A stretch of DNA of 44,869 bases from Thiomicrorhabdus sp041583835 (GCF_041583835.1 NZ_JBFHFC010000021.1:1-44869); one strand, 5' to 3'; numbered from the stretch's first letter, positions 1-8,607 are shown. Numbers and translations are program-made. Notes: generated by a model not told the origin, from the sequence alone.

Positions 1-597
1 CGCCTGCTCGGCCCATTCGGCATTACGGCCGTGCAGTTTTGCCAATCCCCTAATATAGGCGACCGCATCGTTAATCGCCTTACTTTTGTGTGCATCCTCG
101 ACATTCTGCGGTGAATTACCTTTATTGTTACCCTCGTCCGGTTTGCTTTTATCAATTTTGGTTGGATCCGGAGGGAAAACGCCGCCTATTTGTACAGGGG
201 TCGCCGCACCAAGATTCGTTCCTGGTGCCATAGCGGCGATATGACTGGCATAAAGGATATAGGTTCCGGCACTGGCGGCACGGGCACCGGTCGGTGCAAC
301 GAATGTAGCGACGGGAATAGTGGAGTTGGCGATGTTCTTGATAATGCTGCGCATCGCGGAATCAAGCCCACCCGGCGTATCCATTTGGATGACAATCAAC
401 TCCGAACCGGTTTTTTCCGCCCCTTTCAAGGCGCGTTCGATATAGTCGTCCGTTGCAGGTCCGATGGCGTCATTAATGGAAAGTTGCACGACCGAACCGA
501 TTCCGGCCTGTGCAGAATAGGAAGTAACGTAATACAGCATAAAAACGGTTGCCGTTAGCAACAGTGTTAAAATAGACGGTCGTGCGATTCGCTTCAT
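1..597 (-). CDS. NfeD/ClpP-class membrane serine protease, 5' part only
   Basis: The gene runs off the left edge; 199 codons are visible from an ATG at 597 with AAGGAG just upstream. Residues 1-30 form a signal peptide or membrane anchor (MKRIARPSILTLLLTATVFMLYY). A ClpP/SppA-like fold follows: MDTPGG near residue 72, then ARAASAGTYI near 105, whose Ser is the likely nucleophile, and GTNLGAATP near 125. The last visible residues, GRNAEWAEQA, match the segment carrying the lysine dyad region in NfeD1b proteins. Members of this family are large membrane proteins with a C-terminal NfeD domain, usually beside a stomatin-like gene, and are linked to membrane quality control. The C-terminal part and neighbour are outside the window. 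It is divergent from ald. Confidence 0.9.
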   Translation of the reverse strand, partial: MKRIARPSILTLLLTATVFMLYYVTSYSAQAGIGSVVQLSINDAIGPATDDYIERALKGAEKTGSELIVIQMDTPGGLDSAMRSIIKNIANSTIPVATFVAPTGARAASAGTYILYASHIAAMAPGTNLGAATPVQIGGVFPPDPTKIDKSKPDEGNNKGNSPQNVEDAHKSKAINDAVAYIRGLAKLHGRNAEWAEQA

Positions 598-860
598 AGC
601 GTGCAACTCCTTAAGCAATCACTTAAGCGCATCCAGCGGTGATGCGGATTCTGTTACTGACTGACTTATACTTTACTCCTCTATCTTGAAAATTTCACAA
701 CAAAATCAATGGGAATTCCCCCCATTACCGTTTCATAAACATTGAAAACCGCACTTAACAGAGTCCTAAATCAATCTACTGATTCCTATGTGGAATTAAG
801 ATACACTAAGTTCTGATACACGAATTTTCGGTAAACGTTTTAATCAAAGAGGATTGAACG

Positions 861-1982
861 ATGATTATCGGCGTACCTAAAGAAATCAAAAACAACGAAT
901 ACCGTGTCGGAATGATTCCCGCCAATGTGCGTGAATTGGTTAAGCATAACCATCAAGTGCTGGTGGAAACCCATGCCGCGGACGGAATCGGTTTCAGCGA
1001 TGAAGATTACCGGCAGGCCGGTGCGGAAATCGTTGTCGATGCCGCCGATATTTTCAAGCGTGCGGACATGATAATTAAAGTCAAAGAACCGCTTGCACAG
1101 GAACGCGCCATGCTTCGCGAAGGACAGATTTTATTCACCTATCTACATCTAGCTCCCGACCTCGCCCAAACCCAAGATCTGATTAACAGCAAAGCAATCT
1201 GCATTGCCTATGAAACCGTTAAAGACAATCACGGCGGTTTGCCGCTTCTGGCGCCGATGTCCGAAGTTGCCGGACGTATGTCGGTACAGGTTGGCGCGCA
1301 CTTTTTACAAAAAATGTACGGCGGACGCGGTGTTCTACTCGCGGGCGTGACCGGAGTTGAAACGGCCAAAGTCGTCGTAATCGGCGGCGGTACGGTCGGT
1401 CGCAATGCCGTGCAGGTCGCCGTCGGCTTAGGGGCTGAAACAGTAGTATTAGATCGCAATCTCGATGCGTTGCGCCTGATAGAAATGCAATTCGGCAACA
1501 GCATCAAAACCATCTATTCCACGGCCGAATCCCTGGAGAAACATGTTCTGGAAGCCGACGTTGTCATTGGTGCGGTACTAATTCCCGGAGCAAGCGCGCC
1601 TAAATTGGTGACCGCCGAACACATCAAAAAGATGAAGCCCGGTTCGGTGATTGTGGACGTGGCGATCGACCAGGGCGGCTGCACGGAAACCTCCCGTCCA
1701 ACGTCTCATGAGAACCCGACCTATATCGTCGACGGCGTCGTGCATTACTGCGTGACCAACATGCCCGGTGCCGTTCCAACCACATCGGCCTTTGCGCTTA
1801 ACAATGCCACCCTGCCTTATATTCTTAACCTCGCCAATAAGGGTTACAAACAGGCTCTGCTTGACGACGAAGGGTTCCTACAAGGGTTGAATGTATTTCA
1901 AGGACAAGTCACCAATCAATCGGTGGCCGAGGCGCTCAACTTGCCGTTTTCCGATCCGAGAACCGCATTACGACCTGTTTAA
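861..1982 (+). CDS. ald: Alanine dehydrogenase
   Basis: This 373-aa protein has the usual length and layout of NAD-dependent L-alanine dehydrogenase, which interconverts alanine with pyruvate plus ammonia in the cytosol. The N-terminal MIIGVPKEIKNNEYRVG motif is the family signature. The central Rossmann domain reads VVVIGGGTVGRNAV (near residue 172) followed by an acidic residue (VVLDRN) for NAD ribose binding. The C-terminal segment MPGAVPTTSAFALNNATLPY is also typical. GAGG stands about 8 bases before the ATG. It appears to be a single-gene unit between divergent nfeD and downstream ndh, and its upstream region shares TACACTAA with that of ndh. Confidence 0.97.
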   Translation: MIIGVPKEIKNNEYRVGMIPANVRELVKHNHQVLVETHAADGIGFSDEDYRQAGAEIVVDAADIFKRADMIIKVKEPLAQERAMLREGQILFTYLHLAPDLAQTQDLINSKAICIAYETVKDNHGGLPLLAPMSEVAGRMSVQVGAHFLQKMYGGRGVLLAGVTGVETAKVVVIGGGTVGRNAVQVAVGLGAETVVLDRNLDALRLIEMQFGNSIKTIYSTAESLEKHVLEADVVIGAVLIPGASAPKLVTAEHIKKMKPGSVIVDVAIDQGGCTETSRPTSHENPTYIVDGVVHYCVTNMPGAVPTTSAFALNNATLPYILNLANKGYKQALLDDEGFLQGLNVFQGQVTNQSVAEALNLPFSDPRTALRPV

Positions 1983-2138
1983 AACAAGTAACCTGACCGC
2001 TAAATCTCATCGTAGGCGTTCACGCTTTCATTTAACTAAACGGGCTGTATTAAACCCGTACACAACAGTACAAAGATAAAACCAAAAAACATTTAAAAAT
2101 TAATCAGTTAGACTGGGATATCTCACTTCTTTGAATTA

Positions 2139-2153
2139 CACTAAACTTTAGTG
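2139..2153. promoter_or_regulatory. Palindromic operator candidate upstream of ndh
   Basis: CACTAAA-C-TTTAGTG is a perfect 7-bp inverted repeat with a one-base centre, 55 bases before the ndh ATG. The preceding TA makes TACACTAA, which also occurs at about 802-809 upstream of ald. No protein can be assigned to it from sequence alone. Confidence 0.35.
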
Positions 2154-2208
2154 AGTGACATGAAAGCCTTTGAACAACTCGATCCCGTTTTACGGAAAGG
2201 AGTGATTC

Positions 2209-3522
2209 ATGATTCTACCCGATTGCACAAAATGCCCGGACATCGTAATTGTAGGCGGCGGCGCCGGCGGACTTGAACTTGCCACCCGGCTCGGTCATGC
2301 GCTCGGTAAAAAACAGCTTGCCCGAATCACTCTCATCGACCCGAACCGCATCCATCTTTGGAAACCCCTACTGCACGAAGTCGCCTCCGGTTCGTTAGAT
2401 ACCGGCCGTGAAGCCCTCAGTTACCGCGCTCATTCGGCAGAAAATCATTACTATTTTCGTATGGGTGCTTTTCAAAGTCTGGACAAAAACGCCCAAACCA
2501 TTACCCTTGCTCCCCTGCTCGATCATCACGGCAAAGAACTCTTAGGAGAACGCACCCTGCCTTACGATTTTCTGGTGATCGCCATCGGTGCACGCTGCAA
2601 CGACTTCGGATTAGAGGGGGTTCGAGAGAATTGCTTTACTCTGGACACGTCGGAGGAAGCCGAGGATTTTCACCTCTCGTTCCTAAACCGCTTTCTGAAA
2701 TACTCCGAAGAAGCGCATGAAAACGAGAAAGTGCAAATCTCCATCGTCGGCGGTGGCGCGACCGGCGTTGAACTGGCTGCGGAACTCTATAATGCCGTAG
2801 ATCGCCTGGAACAATTCGGAATCCACCAAATTCACCACCAAAGCCTTAATATCACACTCATTGAAGCGACGGGACGAATCCTGCCATTCATGCCGGAAAA
2901 CCTGTCCGCCAAAGCGGAACGTACTTTGACCGATTTAGGTGTCAAAGTACTCACAAACACGGCAGTCAAGGGTGTAAGTGCCAATAAGATAACCACCGAC
3001 AACGAGGTTTTCGATGCCGACTTAATCGTCTGGGCGGCAGGAGTTAAGGCGCCCAAATTCCTTTCCGAACTCGATTTGCCGACCAACAGAATCAATCAGA
3101 TTGAAATCACCCCGACGCTGCAAGTTAAAGAGGAAGAGAACATTTACGCCATCGGCGACTGCGCAGCTCTCATAGATGCAGTCACATCCAAACCTGTTCC
3201 GGCAACCGCGCAGGCGGCTCATCAAATGGCGGAAGTCTGCGCACACAATATAGAAACGATTTTTAACGGAAAACCTTTAAGAACTTTTCAATACCACGAC
3301 CACGGCACCCTCATTTCATTGAGCCGATTCCAAACGTTAGGCAGTCTGCTGGACGAAATTTTCAAGAAAAACTGGAAAGTCGAAGGAACAATTGCACAAT
3401 GGATTTACGCCAGTCTATACCGCCAACATCAATTGACGCTTCACGGTCCATGGAAAACGTTTTGGATTATGCTGACCGGATTTATTGAAAAGCGGGTTAA
3501 ACCCAAATTGAAGCTTTACTGA
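2209..3522 (+). CDS. ndh: NADH dehydrogenase type II (NDH-2)
   Basis: This 437-aa flavoprotein belongs to the single-subunit, non-proton-pumping NADH:quinone oxidoreductases on the inner face of the cytoplasmic membrane. The first dinucleotide fold is IVIVGGGAGGLELATRLG (residue 12 on, FAD) and the second is ISIVGGGATGVELAAEL (near 178, NADH). The FAD/quinone-side motifs YAIGDCAAL (near 314) and VPATAQAAHQMAE (near 330) are present. The C-terminal 80 residues contain aromatic stretches that normally dock the enzyme to the membrane. AAAGGAG lies 7 bases before the ATG. Apparently monocistronic: a structured region follows it and the next gene converges on it. Confidence 0.95.
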   Translation: MILPDCTKCPDIVIVGGGAGGLELATRLGHALGKKQLARITLIDPNRIHLWKPLLHEVASGSLDTGREALSYRAHSAENHYYFRMGAFQSLDKNAQTITLAPLLDHHGKELLGERTLPYDFLVIAIGARCNDFGLEGVRENCFTLDTSEEAEDFHLSFLNRFLKYSEEAHENEKVQISIVGGGATGVELAAELYNAVDRLEQFGIHQIHHQSLNITLIEATGRILPFMPENLSAKAERTLTDLGVKVLTNTAVKGVSANKITTDNEVFDADLIVWAAGVKAPKFLSELDLPTNRINQIEITPTLQVKEEENIYAIGDCAALIDAVTSKPVPATAQAAHQMAEVCAHNIETIFNGKPLRTFQYHDHGTLISLSRFQTLGSLLDEIFKKNWKVEGTIAQWIYASLYRQHQLTLHGPWKTFWIMLTGFIEKRVKPKLKLY

Positions 3523-3645
3523 AAGAAAAAAGGAAAAACGTTAAGCGTATTAAATGTGGCTTTAAACCCGGTTTTAAAATTGATTAGAAAACCTGAAATC
3601 AATAAAAACAAAAAATGCCCTGACTATTTCAGAGCATCGATATGA

Positions 3646-3712
3646 GCCATCCGTTTCTAATAGCGCTCACCTCAAGATCAAGGTGCAAACGAATCAATCT
3701 GAAACGAATGGC
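3646..3712. terminator. Nested inverted repeats between converging genes
   Basis: GCCATCCGTTTC at 3646-3657 pairs with GAAACGAATGGC at 3701-3712 (11 of 12). A second stem sits inside it: CACCT 3668-3672 with AGGTG 3681-3685. It lies between the 3' ends of ndh and the exported-protein gene, so a bidirectional terminator is the simplest reading. There is no U-tract, so a small structured RNA remains possible. Confidence 0.4.
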
Positions 3713-3766
3713 GTTAAAACTTTAAGGCTCTAAAGAGTTAAATCCTTAAGAACCCCTTGATTAACA

Positions 3767-4327
3767 TTAATCGCGTCGATCCTCATAACGGTCGCGATCT
3801 TTATCACGTCCCTTATCACGATCTTTTTTGTCGCGGTCATCGTCTCGATACTTTCTATCGTCATAATCCCTGCGATCTCTTTTATCGTTCTCATAACGAG
3901 GATCATAGCGCTGTTGGTGTTTATCAAAGTGCTTGCGGTTCTCATATTGATACTGTTCTTCGCGGCGATCGCGATGTCTTTGCTGATAGTGAGGCACATA
4001 CTCATGGTTATACCAATTATCGTCCACAAAAAAGACTCGTCGACCACAGGCATTGTATTCCCTACAATGCATTCGCCAGTGCTTGATGTGCCCCGGCGGT
4101 ACGTGTAGATACAGCGGCGGGAGGCGGTGCGGGGAATGCTCTATCATAATGGGATGATCATAGACCAATCGCGGCCGGTACGGGTAATCACCCAATTGGA
4201 TCACCCCGTAGAAACCGGGCTGGCCGACGGTGATGGTCACCCCGACGTCGGCAGCGGATGCCGACGTACTCAAAGAAGCCGTAGTGCTCGCGGCGGCTAA
4301 CGCTAAAGAAATCATGAATCGTTTCAT
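3767..4327 (-). CDS. Exported protein with Arg/Asp/Lys-rich C-terminal tail
   Basis: I chose the ATG at 4327, preceded by GAGGG, over an upstream in-frame start, because it puts a clean signal peptide at the N-terminus (MKRFMISLALAAASTTASLSTSASA, then AD). The mature protein has a compact first half (GVTITVGQPGFYGVIQLGDYPYRPRLVY, PPGHIKHWRMHCREYNACGRRVFFVDDNWY) with two Cys. This segment resembles uncharacterised exported proteins of beta- and gammaproteobacteria. From about residue 118 to the end it is almost only R, D, K, E, Y, Q and H, with DRDKKDRDK-type runs, probably disordered. It is periplasmic; its function is unknown. Confidence 0.8.
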   Translation of the reverse strand: MKRFMISLALAAASTTASLSTSASAADVGVTITVGQPGFYGVIQLGDYPYRPRLVYDHPIMIEHSPHRLPPLYLHVPPGHIKHWRMHCREYNACGRRVFFVDDNWYNHEYVPHYQQRHRDRREEQYQYENRKHFDKHQQRYDPRYENDKRDRRDYDDRKYRDDDRDKKDRDKGRDKDRDRYEDRRD

Positions 4328-4573
4328 GTTGATGCCCTCATTGACCGTGGTCAAGGACCTGTAGAGGTGATTGAACCACTCGAGATTGAATCGTTTCCAT
4401 CTTGCGAAACTATCTTCCAAACACTCTGGTTCCGCAAGACCGCTTACTCAATTTTATGGATTCTGCATAAAATAATTTCGACGAACAGGTTTCAATTAAG
4501 ACATATTTAGAAATACAAAGCAAAACAAAAAACGGCTTTCAAAATGATTCAAATTCGTATGAAACAAACGTTT

Positions 4574-5122
4574 CTACCACATTAAATCGTCAGGAATTTC
4601 AAACTTAGCGTAATACTCTCGATCTTCTTCGGACATAGAATCATCCTTATCACCGAAAGGTATCAATACGGCCGTATCGCGTTGTTCCACCTTTTCAGCC
4701 GCTTCCAGCGAAAGCAACACGTAACCACCGTTGAATCGTGCGATCCGAACATCGCCCGCAACCAGTTTTTGGCGGGTCTGTTTATTCACCTGTAAGCTTT
4801 TCACCTTGCCATCATCCGCAAAGTTATAGGTCACATCGCCTTCGTAACCGTTGATTCGATTAGACTCAATCAATTGGCGTAATGCGGCTTGTTCCGCTTT
4901 TTTCTCTTGCGCTTGCTGGCGCTCCAAATTCAACTGACGGTCACGCTCGGCTTTCTGCTGTGCAGCCTCGGCAGCTAATTTCGCCGCATCACTTTCTGCA
5001 CTTCCGCCCTTCTTGCCTTTTTTCTGCTTAGTCTGTTGATACTTCTCTTTCTTCACCTGCTTAGCTTTCTGCTCATTAATTAAGCCCGCTTTCTTAAGCT
5101 GGTCAAATAGGTTTCCCGCCAT
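4574..5122 (-). CDS. DUF2058 family protein (YaiL-like)
   Basis: This 182-aa protein matches the E. coli YaiL type from end to end: MAGNLFDQLKKAGLINEQKAKQVKKEK at the N-terminus, a Lys/Gln/Glu-rich helical middle (about 25-85), LIESNRINGYEGDVTYNFADDGKVK, and the family's closing PDDLMW. The family has been described as nucleoprotein- or polynucleotide-associated, without a defined reaction. An in-frame GTG three codons upstream is possible, but MAGNLFDQL is where homologues normally begin. It is transcribed in the same direction as the exported protein gene, about 250 bases away. Confidence 0.88.
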   Translation of the reverse strand: MAGNLFDQLKKAGLINEQKAKQVKKEKYQQTKQKKGKKGGSAESDAAKLAAEAAQQKAERDRQLNLERQQAQEKKAEQAALRQLIESNRINGYEGDVTYNFADDGKVKSLQVNKQTRQKLVAGDVRIARFNGGYVLLSLEAAEKVEQRDTAVLIPFGDKDDSMSEEDREYYAKFEIPDDLMW

Positions 5123-5277
5123 GATTTCCACTCTTCTAAAAATTTGCCGCTATTCTACCCTATCCAACCAAAATCCAAATGACAAACCCTAAATCATGAC
5201 ATACGGACTTTAGACGTTTTAAACCAATTTATGCTTTAATTAGGCGCTAGAAACACAACCATAAAAAAGACGACGCT

Positions 5278-5577
5278 ATGCTTCATCCAGATTCACGCGC
5301 TAAAGCCCATCACATTTTGCTGGAAACCGAACAGGCCTGTTTGGAACTGAAACCGCAGATTCATTCGTTAGAAGAATTCATGCAAATGGCAAAGCAACAC
5401 TCTATTTGCCCGTCTGCCAAAATTGGCGGCGATCTCGGGCTGACCAAACCGGGCGTCATCGTCACCGAACTGGAAAAGGCCATTTTCGAAGCACCGCTGG
5501 AAACCGTCGTCGGCCCAATCAAAACCGTTCACGGCTACCATCTGTTGTGGATTAAAAAACGCCATTTCGGCGAATAG
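5278..5577 (+). CDS. Small parvulin-type peptidyl-prolyl isomerase (PpiC-like)
   Basis: At 99 aa this is a stand-alone parvulin domain like E. coli PpiC, with no signal peptide, so it should be cytoplasmic. Seen motifs are KAHHILLETEQ near residue 10 (the first conserved His), FMQMAKQHSICPSAKIGGDLG around 38-58, and GPIKTVHGYHLLWI at 80-94 (the second conserved His region). The family catalyses cis-trans isomerisation of X-Pro bonds. The ribosome-binding site is weak. A DUF6172 gene follows in the same direction about 140 bases on. Confidence 0.9.
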   Translation: MLHPDSRAKAHHILLETEQACLELKPQIHSLEEFMQMAKQHSICPSAKIGGDLGLTKPGVIVTELEKAIFEAPLETVVGPIKTVHGYHLLWIKKRHFGE

Positions 5578-5719
5578 GCACCCTAAAAAGCCAAATCGAA
5601 GGCCCCAAAATTTGGCGTTCCTCTGATGCACGGAAAATCGATGCAGTTTCACAAAATAACTTATAATTTCAGCATTACTTTTCTCACATCGGCTTTTGCC
5701 CACCTTATTCGAGATTCCA

Positions 5720-6031
5720 ATGAAAAAAACCTTTAAATTAACCCACGAAAAAATTGCCCCTGCCAGACTGGTTGAAGCCATTAAACACGAAGTCAAAAAA
5801 TACATTAAAAGAGAGCGCAACAAGCCGCTACCTCAAGGAGCAGACTTCTGGGATTTCGACTGTAAATTCGGTGCCGATCAGGAAAACAGCGTCATGATCC
5901 ATGTCGCCGAAATCGACAAATCGATCAACCAGGCCGAAGCGGATAATCTGGAAAGCTTCTACTTGGAAATTCTGGCCAAACCCGGAAATCGCCAGAAAAG
6001 AACCGAAGCCATTGAAGAAGAGATGGAATAA
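5720..6031 (+). CDS. DUF6172 family protein
   Basis: This is a 103-aa cytoplasmic protein. I took the ATG giving MKKTFKLTHEKIAPARLVEAIKHEVKKYIKRERNKPLP, since related proteins start MKKTF. The conserved centre is GADFWDFDCKFG (about 48-59), followed by VHVAEI-like and FYLEILAKPG segments. The basic, helical N-terminal half (KYIKRERNK) hints at nucleic-acid or acidic-partner contact, but nothing is known of its function. It is closed by a strong terminator shared with the converging DUF808 gene. Confidence 0.85.
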   Translation: MKKTFKLTHEKIAPARLVEAIKHEVKKYIKRERNKPLPQGADFWDFDCKFGADQENSVMIHVAEIDKSINQAEADNLESFYLEILAKPGNRQKRTEAIEEEME

Positions 6032-6044
6032 CGTCTAACTAATA

Positions 6045-6075
6045 CAAAAAAGCGGCCTATATGGCCGCTTTTTTG
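6045..6075. terminator. Bidirectional rho-independent terminator
   Basis: AAAAAAGCGGCC - TATAT - GGCCGCTTTTTT is a perfect stem flanked by A-run and T-run, so it works for both converging genes (DUF6172 on plus, DUF808 on minus). Confidence 0.95.
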
Positions 6076-6104
6076 TACACTTATTTTTTAACTCAAAGCC
6101 ATAT

Positions 6105-6992
6105 TCACTCGGTTTTCTTCGCAAAAACCGCATGAACAAACTTCTCAATGACTAACGCAATGACGCCAACAACCAATCCGATCAACAATTCGGCAATGAT
6201 CGTCGGCATGAAATCGACCGCGTGGTGTACAGAGTCCAAATTATGAACAAAGATGCCTCCGCCGACCAGCAGCATGGCAAGCGTTCCCACAATAGAAAGC
6301 AGACGAATCACTTTTGGTAACGCCAGAACCAACCCTCTTCCAGTCTTTTCAGTCAACGTGCGTTTAAAACCTTTCAAATTCTCGGCGACTTCCATCAAAT
6401 ACAGCCCTGCATCGTCCATTCTTACCAACAAGGCGACAATTCCGTAAACCCCTACCGTAGCAAGAAAAGCGACCACCGTGACGGCCACGATTTGAATCGG
6501 CAACGTTTGCTCGGCCACAGCGCTTAAAGCCAGAATCACGATTTCGATGGATAAAATAAAATCCATCAAGATGGCGGATTTGATCTTACGCTTTTCTTCT
6601 TCAAGAATCGCCGCTTTGCTCTCTTCGGTTTCGGCAACCGGTTTTGATTCAGATGTTTTATGGAACAGGAATTCGTAGATTTTTTCGGCACCTTCGAAAC
6701 TCAGATAGATGCCTCCCAATAGCAAGATAGGCACGATTAACCAGGGGGCAAAGGCGCTTAATAAAAAAGCGACGGGTAAGATAATCAGTTTGTTTTTAAA
6801 CGAACCTTTGGTAATCGCCCATAAAACCGGCAATTCTCTGGAAGCTTTGAAGCCGGAAGCTTTTTCGGCTCCGACCGCCAGATCGTCACCCAATACGCCG
6901 GCGGTTTTCTTGGCGGCCACTTTGGTCATAGTCGCCGCATCGTCAAACAGCGTTGCAATATCGTCCAGTATGACAAAAATTCCGGAAGCCAT
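6105..6992 (-). CDS. DUF808 family inner-membrane protein (YedI-like)
   Basis: This 295-aa protein starts with the family hallmark MASGIFVILDDIATLFDDAATMTKVAAKKTAGVLGDDLAVGAEKASGF. About six hydrophobic segments follow (near 72-100, 140-165, 168-190, 230-250 and 262-282), and the KKTE end is charged. A cytoplasmic acidic/basic stretch (about 115-138) separates the first pair. DUF808 proteins are inner-membrane proteins of unknown activity; E. coli YedI is the best-known name. It appears monocistronic. Confidence 0.92.
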   Translation of the reverse strand: MASGIFVILDDIATLFDDAATMTKVAAKKTAGVLGDDLAVGAEKASGFKASRELPVLWAITKGSFKNKLIILPVAFLLSAFAPWLIVPILLLGGIYLSFEGAEKIYEFLFHKTSESKPVAETEESKAAILEEEKRKIKSAILMDFILSIEIVILALSAVAEQTLPIQIVAVTVVAFLATVGVYGIVALLVRMDDAGLYLMEVAENLKGFKRTLTEKTGRGLVLALPKVIRLLSIVGTLAMLLVGGGIFVHNLDSVHHAVDFMPTIIAELLIGLVVGVIALVIEKFVHAVFAKKTE

Positions 6993-7188
6993 GCTCTATC
7001 CCCTTCAACTAATCTTGCCGACTATCATGTTCGTTTTGCCGCAAACAATCAAGCAAAGCGAAATAGCATTTGCTTACTGCCGTTAAGCGACCTAAGATTA
7101 AGGTTTAAAAAATTCTATTCTTTGAAGGTTGATGTTAAACCATGTCATTGTTTCCGCCCCACCCGCTTAGTCCAGCCGAGAATGAACG

Positions 7189-7962
7189 ATGAAATGGTTT
7201 AAACATCTGCGTACGCTCTATATCTTGAACCGACACCCGATTCCCCACGATATTTGGCATACCTTGTTGCAACAAGGACACCTGTTTAAAAACCTGACTT
7301 CGGTTGAAAAAGCGCACTTGCGGGAATTAAGTACGCTGTTTTTGCATCAAAAGAATTTCGTTGCGACGCGGGAAATGGAACTGACTCACCAAATGGCAAC
7401 CCTCCTTGCCGCCCAAGCCTGCTTACCTATCTTGAACTTGGGGTTGGGATATTACGACGGCTGGACCGACATTATCATCTATCCCGCAGCATTCAAGACC
7501 AATCGCAACATTACCGACTCCATCGGTCTGGTGACGCATCAAGAACAATTTCTCGGCGGCGAAGCATGGTCGAAAGGACCGGTGATTATTTCCTGGGATA
7601 CGGCCGAGGCCGACCTATACCATCATCGCCACGGACACAATGTCGTGGTACATGAGTTCGCCCATAAACTCGATATGCTAAACGGCTCGACTAACGGCAT
7701 GCCGCCCCTGCACACCAATATGATTCGACAGGAATGGACCAAGGCCTTCAGCGAAGCCTTCGATCACTTACAGAATCAATTGGAACGACATCATAATCCG
7801 GCCATCAACGCTTACGCCGCGACGTCGGCCGCAGAATTCTTTGCGGTATGCAGCGAATATTTTTTTACCGCTCCCAACAAACTGCATCAGCAATTTCCGA
7901 AAGTATACGAACAACTCGAACTGTTTTATCGGCAGGATCCGAAAACACGGATAAGAGATTGA
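7189..7962 (+). CDS. mtfA: MtfA-type zinc metallopeptidase (M90 family)
   Basis: This 257-aa protein has the M90 zinc-binding motif VVHEFAHKLD, with His155, Glu156 and His159. Other family segments are present: ILNLGLGYYDGWTDIIIYP near 81-99, GPVIISWDTAE near 130, and AYAATSAAEFFAVCSEYFF (with the third metal-ligand Glu) near 205. E. coli MtfA is a cytosolic aminopeptidase that binds the repressor Mlc and so derepresses ptsG. No PTS genes are in view, so that regulatory role is not implied here. There is a weak ribosome-binding site. A hairpin separates it from the converging 106-aa gene. Confidence 0.92.
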   Translation: MKWFKHLRTLYILNRHPIPHDIWHTLLQQGHLFKNLTSVEKAHLRELSTLFLHQKNFVATREMELTHQMATLLAAQACLPILNLGLGYYDGWTDIIIYPAAFKTNRNITDSIGLVTHQEQFLGGEAWSKGPVIISWDTAEADLYHHRHGHNVVVHEFAHKLDMLNGSTNGMPPLHTNMIRQEWTKAFSEAFDHLQNQLERHHNPAINAYAATSAAEFFAVCSEYFFTAPNKLHQQFPKVYEQLELFYRQDPKTRIRD

Positions 7963-8011
7963 ATAATAAGATAATCAGACTTAACCGTCGGTTATATAAA
8001 CGGTCTTTTAG

Positions 8012-8033
8012 GCCCTGCCGGAACGGCAGGGGC
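8012..8033. terminator. Hairpin between converging genes
   Basis: CCCTGCCG - GAA - CGGCAGGG is an 8-bp perfect GC-rich stem with a 3-base loop between mtfA and the leftward 106-aa gene. There is no U-tract on either side, so termination is inferred from position. Confidence 0.5.
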
Positions 8034-8053
8034 AACGTGGGTTACAACAGGAT

Positions 8054-8374
8054 TTATTCGACTAAATAATCCATCAAGATAATGTACAGTTTTTCCAGAA
8101 CCTTAATGTTTTCCTGTGTGATTTCTCGGTCGCAATCGGGATGCGCCAGTGCATCCTGATTAAGCTTCCAAAGGCGTTTGCAGGTATGCAAAGTCACCCT
8201 TAGTTCGTAAGGCGACGGATTTCCCGCCTCTGCCCAATCCCCGGGCATCATATCCACCTCTTTAGAGTGAAACTCGACAACCTTACCCGAATAGGATGTC
8301 GCGTTTCGCCCTTTTGTTTTAGGTGATTCCGATTGATCTAAAATCTTAGGCTGTAAACTCGATACTGTTGTCAT
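8054..8374 (-). CDS. Hypothetical protein, 106 aa
   Basis: I do not recognise this protein. The start is well supported: AAGGAG lies 8 bases before ATG (MTTVSSLQPKILDQ). The first 45 residues are polar and probably flexible. Residues 55-106 should be helical (ELRVTLHTCKRLWKLNQDALAHPDCDREITQENIKVLEKLYIILMDYLVE), with two Cys 18 residues apart. No signal peptide or membrane segment is visible, so it should be cytoplasmic. It is divergent from rbgA across about 260 bases that carry an 11-bp direct repeat. Confidence 0.7.
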   Translation of the reverse strand: MTTVSSLQPKILDQSESPKTKGRNATSYSGKVVEFHSKEVDMMPGDWAEAGNPSPYELRVTLHTCKRLWKLNQDALAHPDCDREITQENIKVLEKLYIILMDYLVE

Positions 8375-8494
8375 GGGCCTTTCTCCTTGAGCGAACGTAA
8401 TAAAACGAAAACTGTTGTTGAAGACCTTACCTCACGAACCAATTCTATAAACCTAGTGAAATACCAGGAATTAAAACGATTCAGTTAACATTAA

Positions 8495-8528
8495 ACATTA
8501 GTTATACAAAAAACTCTACATTAGTTAT
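8495..8528. repeat. Two direct copies of ACATTAGTTAT
   Basis: ACATTAGTTAT occurs at 8495-8505 and 8518-8528, start-to-start 23 bases, which places both on roughly the same face of the helix. They lie in the AT-rich divergent region between the 106-aa gene and rbgA, a layout typical of paired regulator sites. Confidence 0.45.
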
Positions 8529-8601
8529 TCAATTTTTTATTATTTAAATCCCTTACTCAACCTTAAACCCCAATTAGAAAGATAAAATCCGCCGAAAACG
8601 C

Positions 8602-8607
8602 TATAAT
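8602..8607 (+). promoter_or_regulatory. -10 element (TATAAT) of rbgA
   Basis: A consensus TATAAT lies 30 bases before the rbgA ATG. No good -35 hexamer is seen at 17 bases spacing. Confidence 0.5.

Noticed and set aside
190..558. Plus-strand open frame of 122 codons at the left edge
   Set aside because: The opposite strand encodes a clear NfeD/ClpP-class protease running off the edge; the plus frame has no ribosome-binding site and reads as its shadow.
708..726. AATGGG/CCCATT hairpin in the nfeD-ald divergent region
   Set aside because: The 6-bp stem is short and lies between divergent promoters; no terminator or riboswitch pattern is seen.
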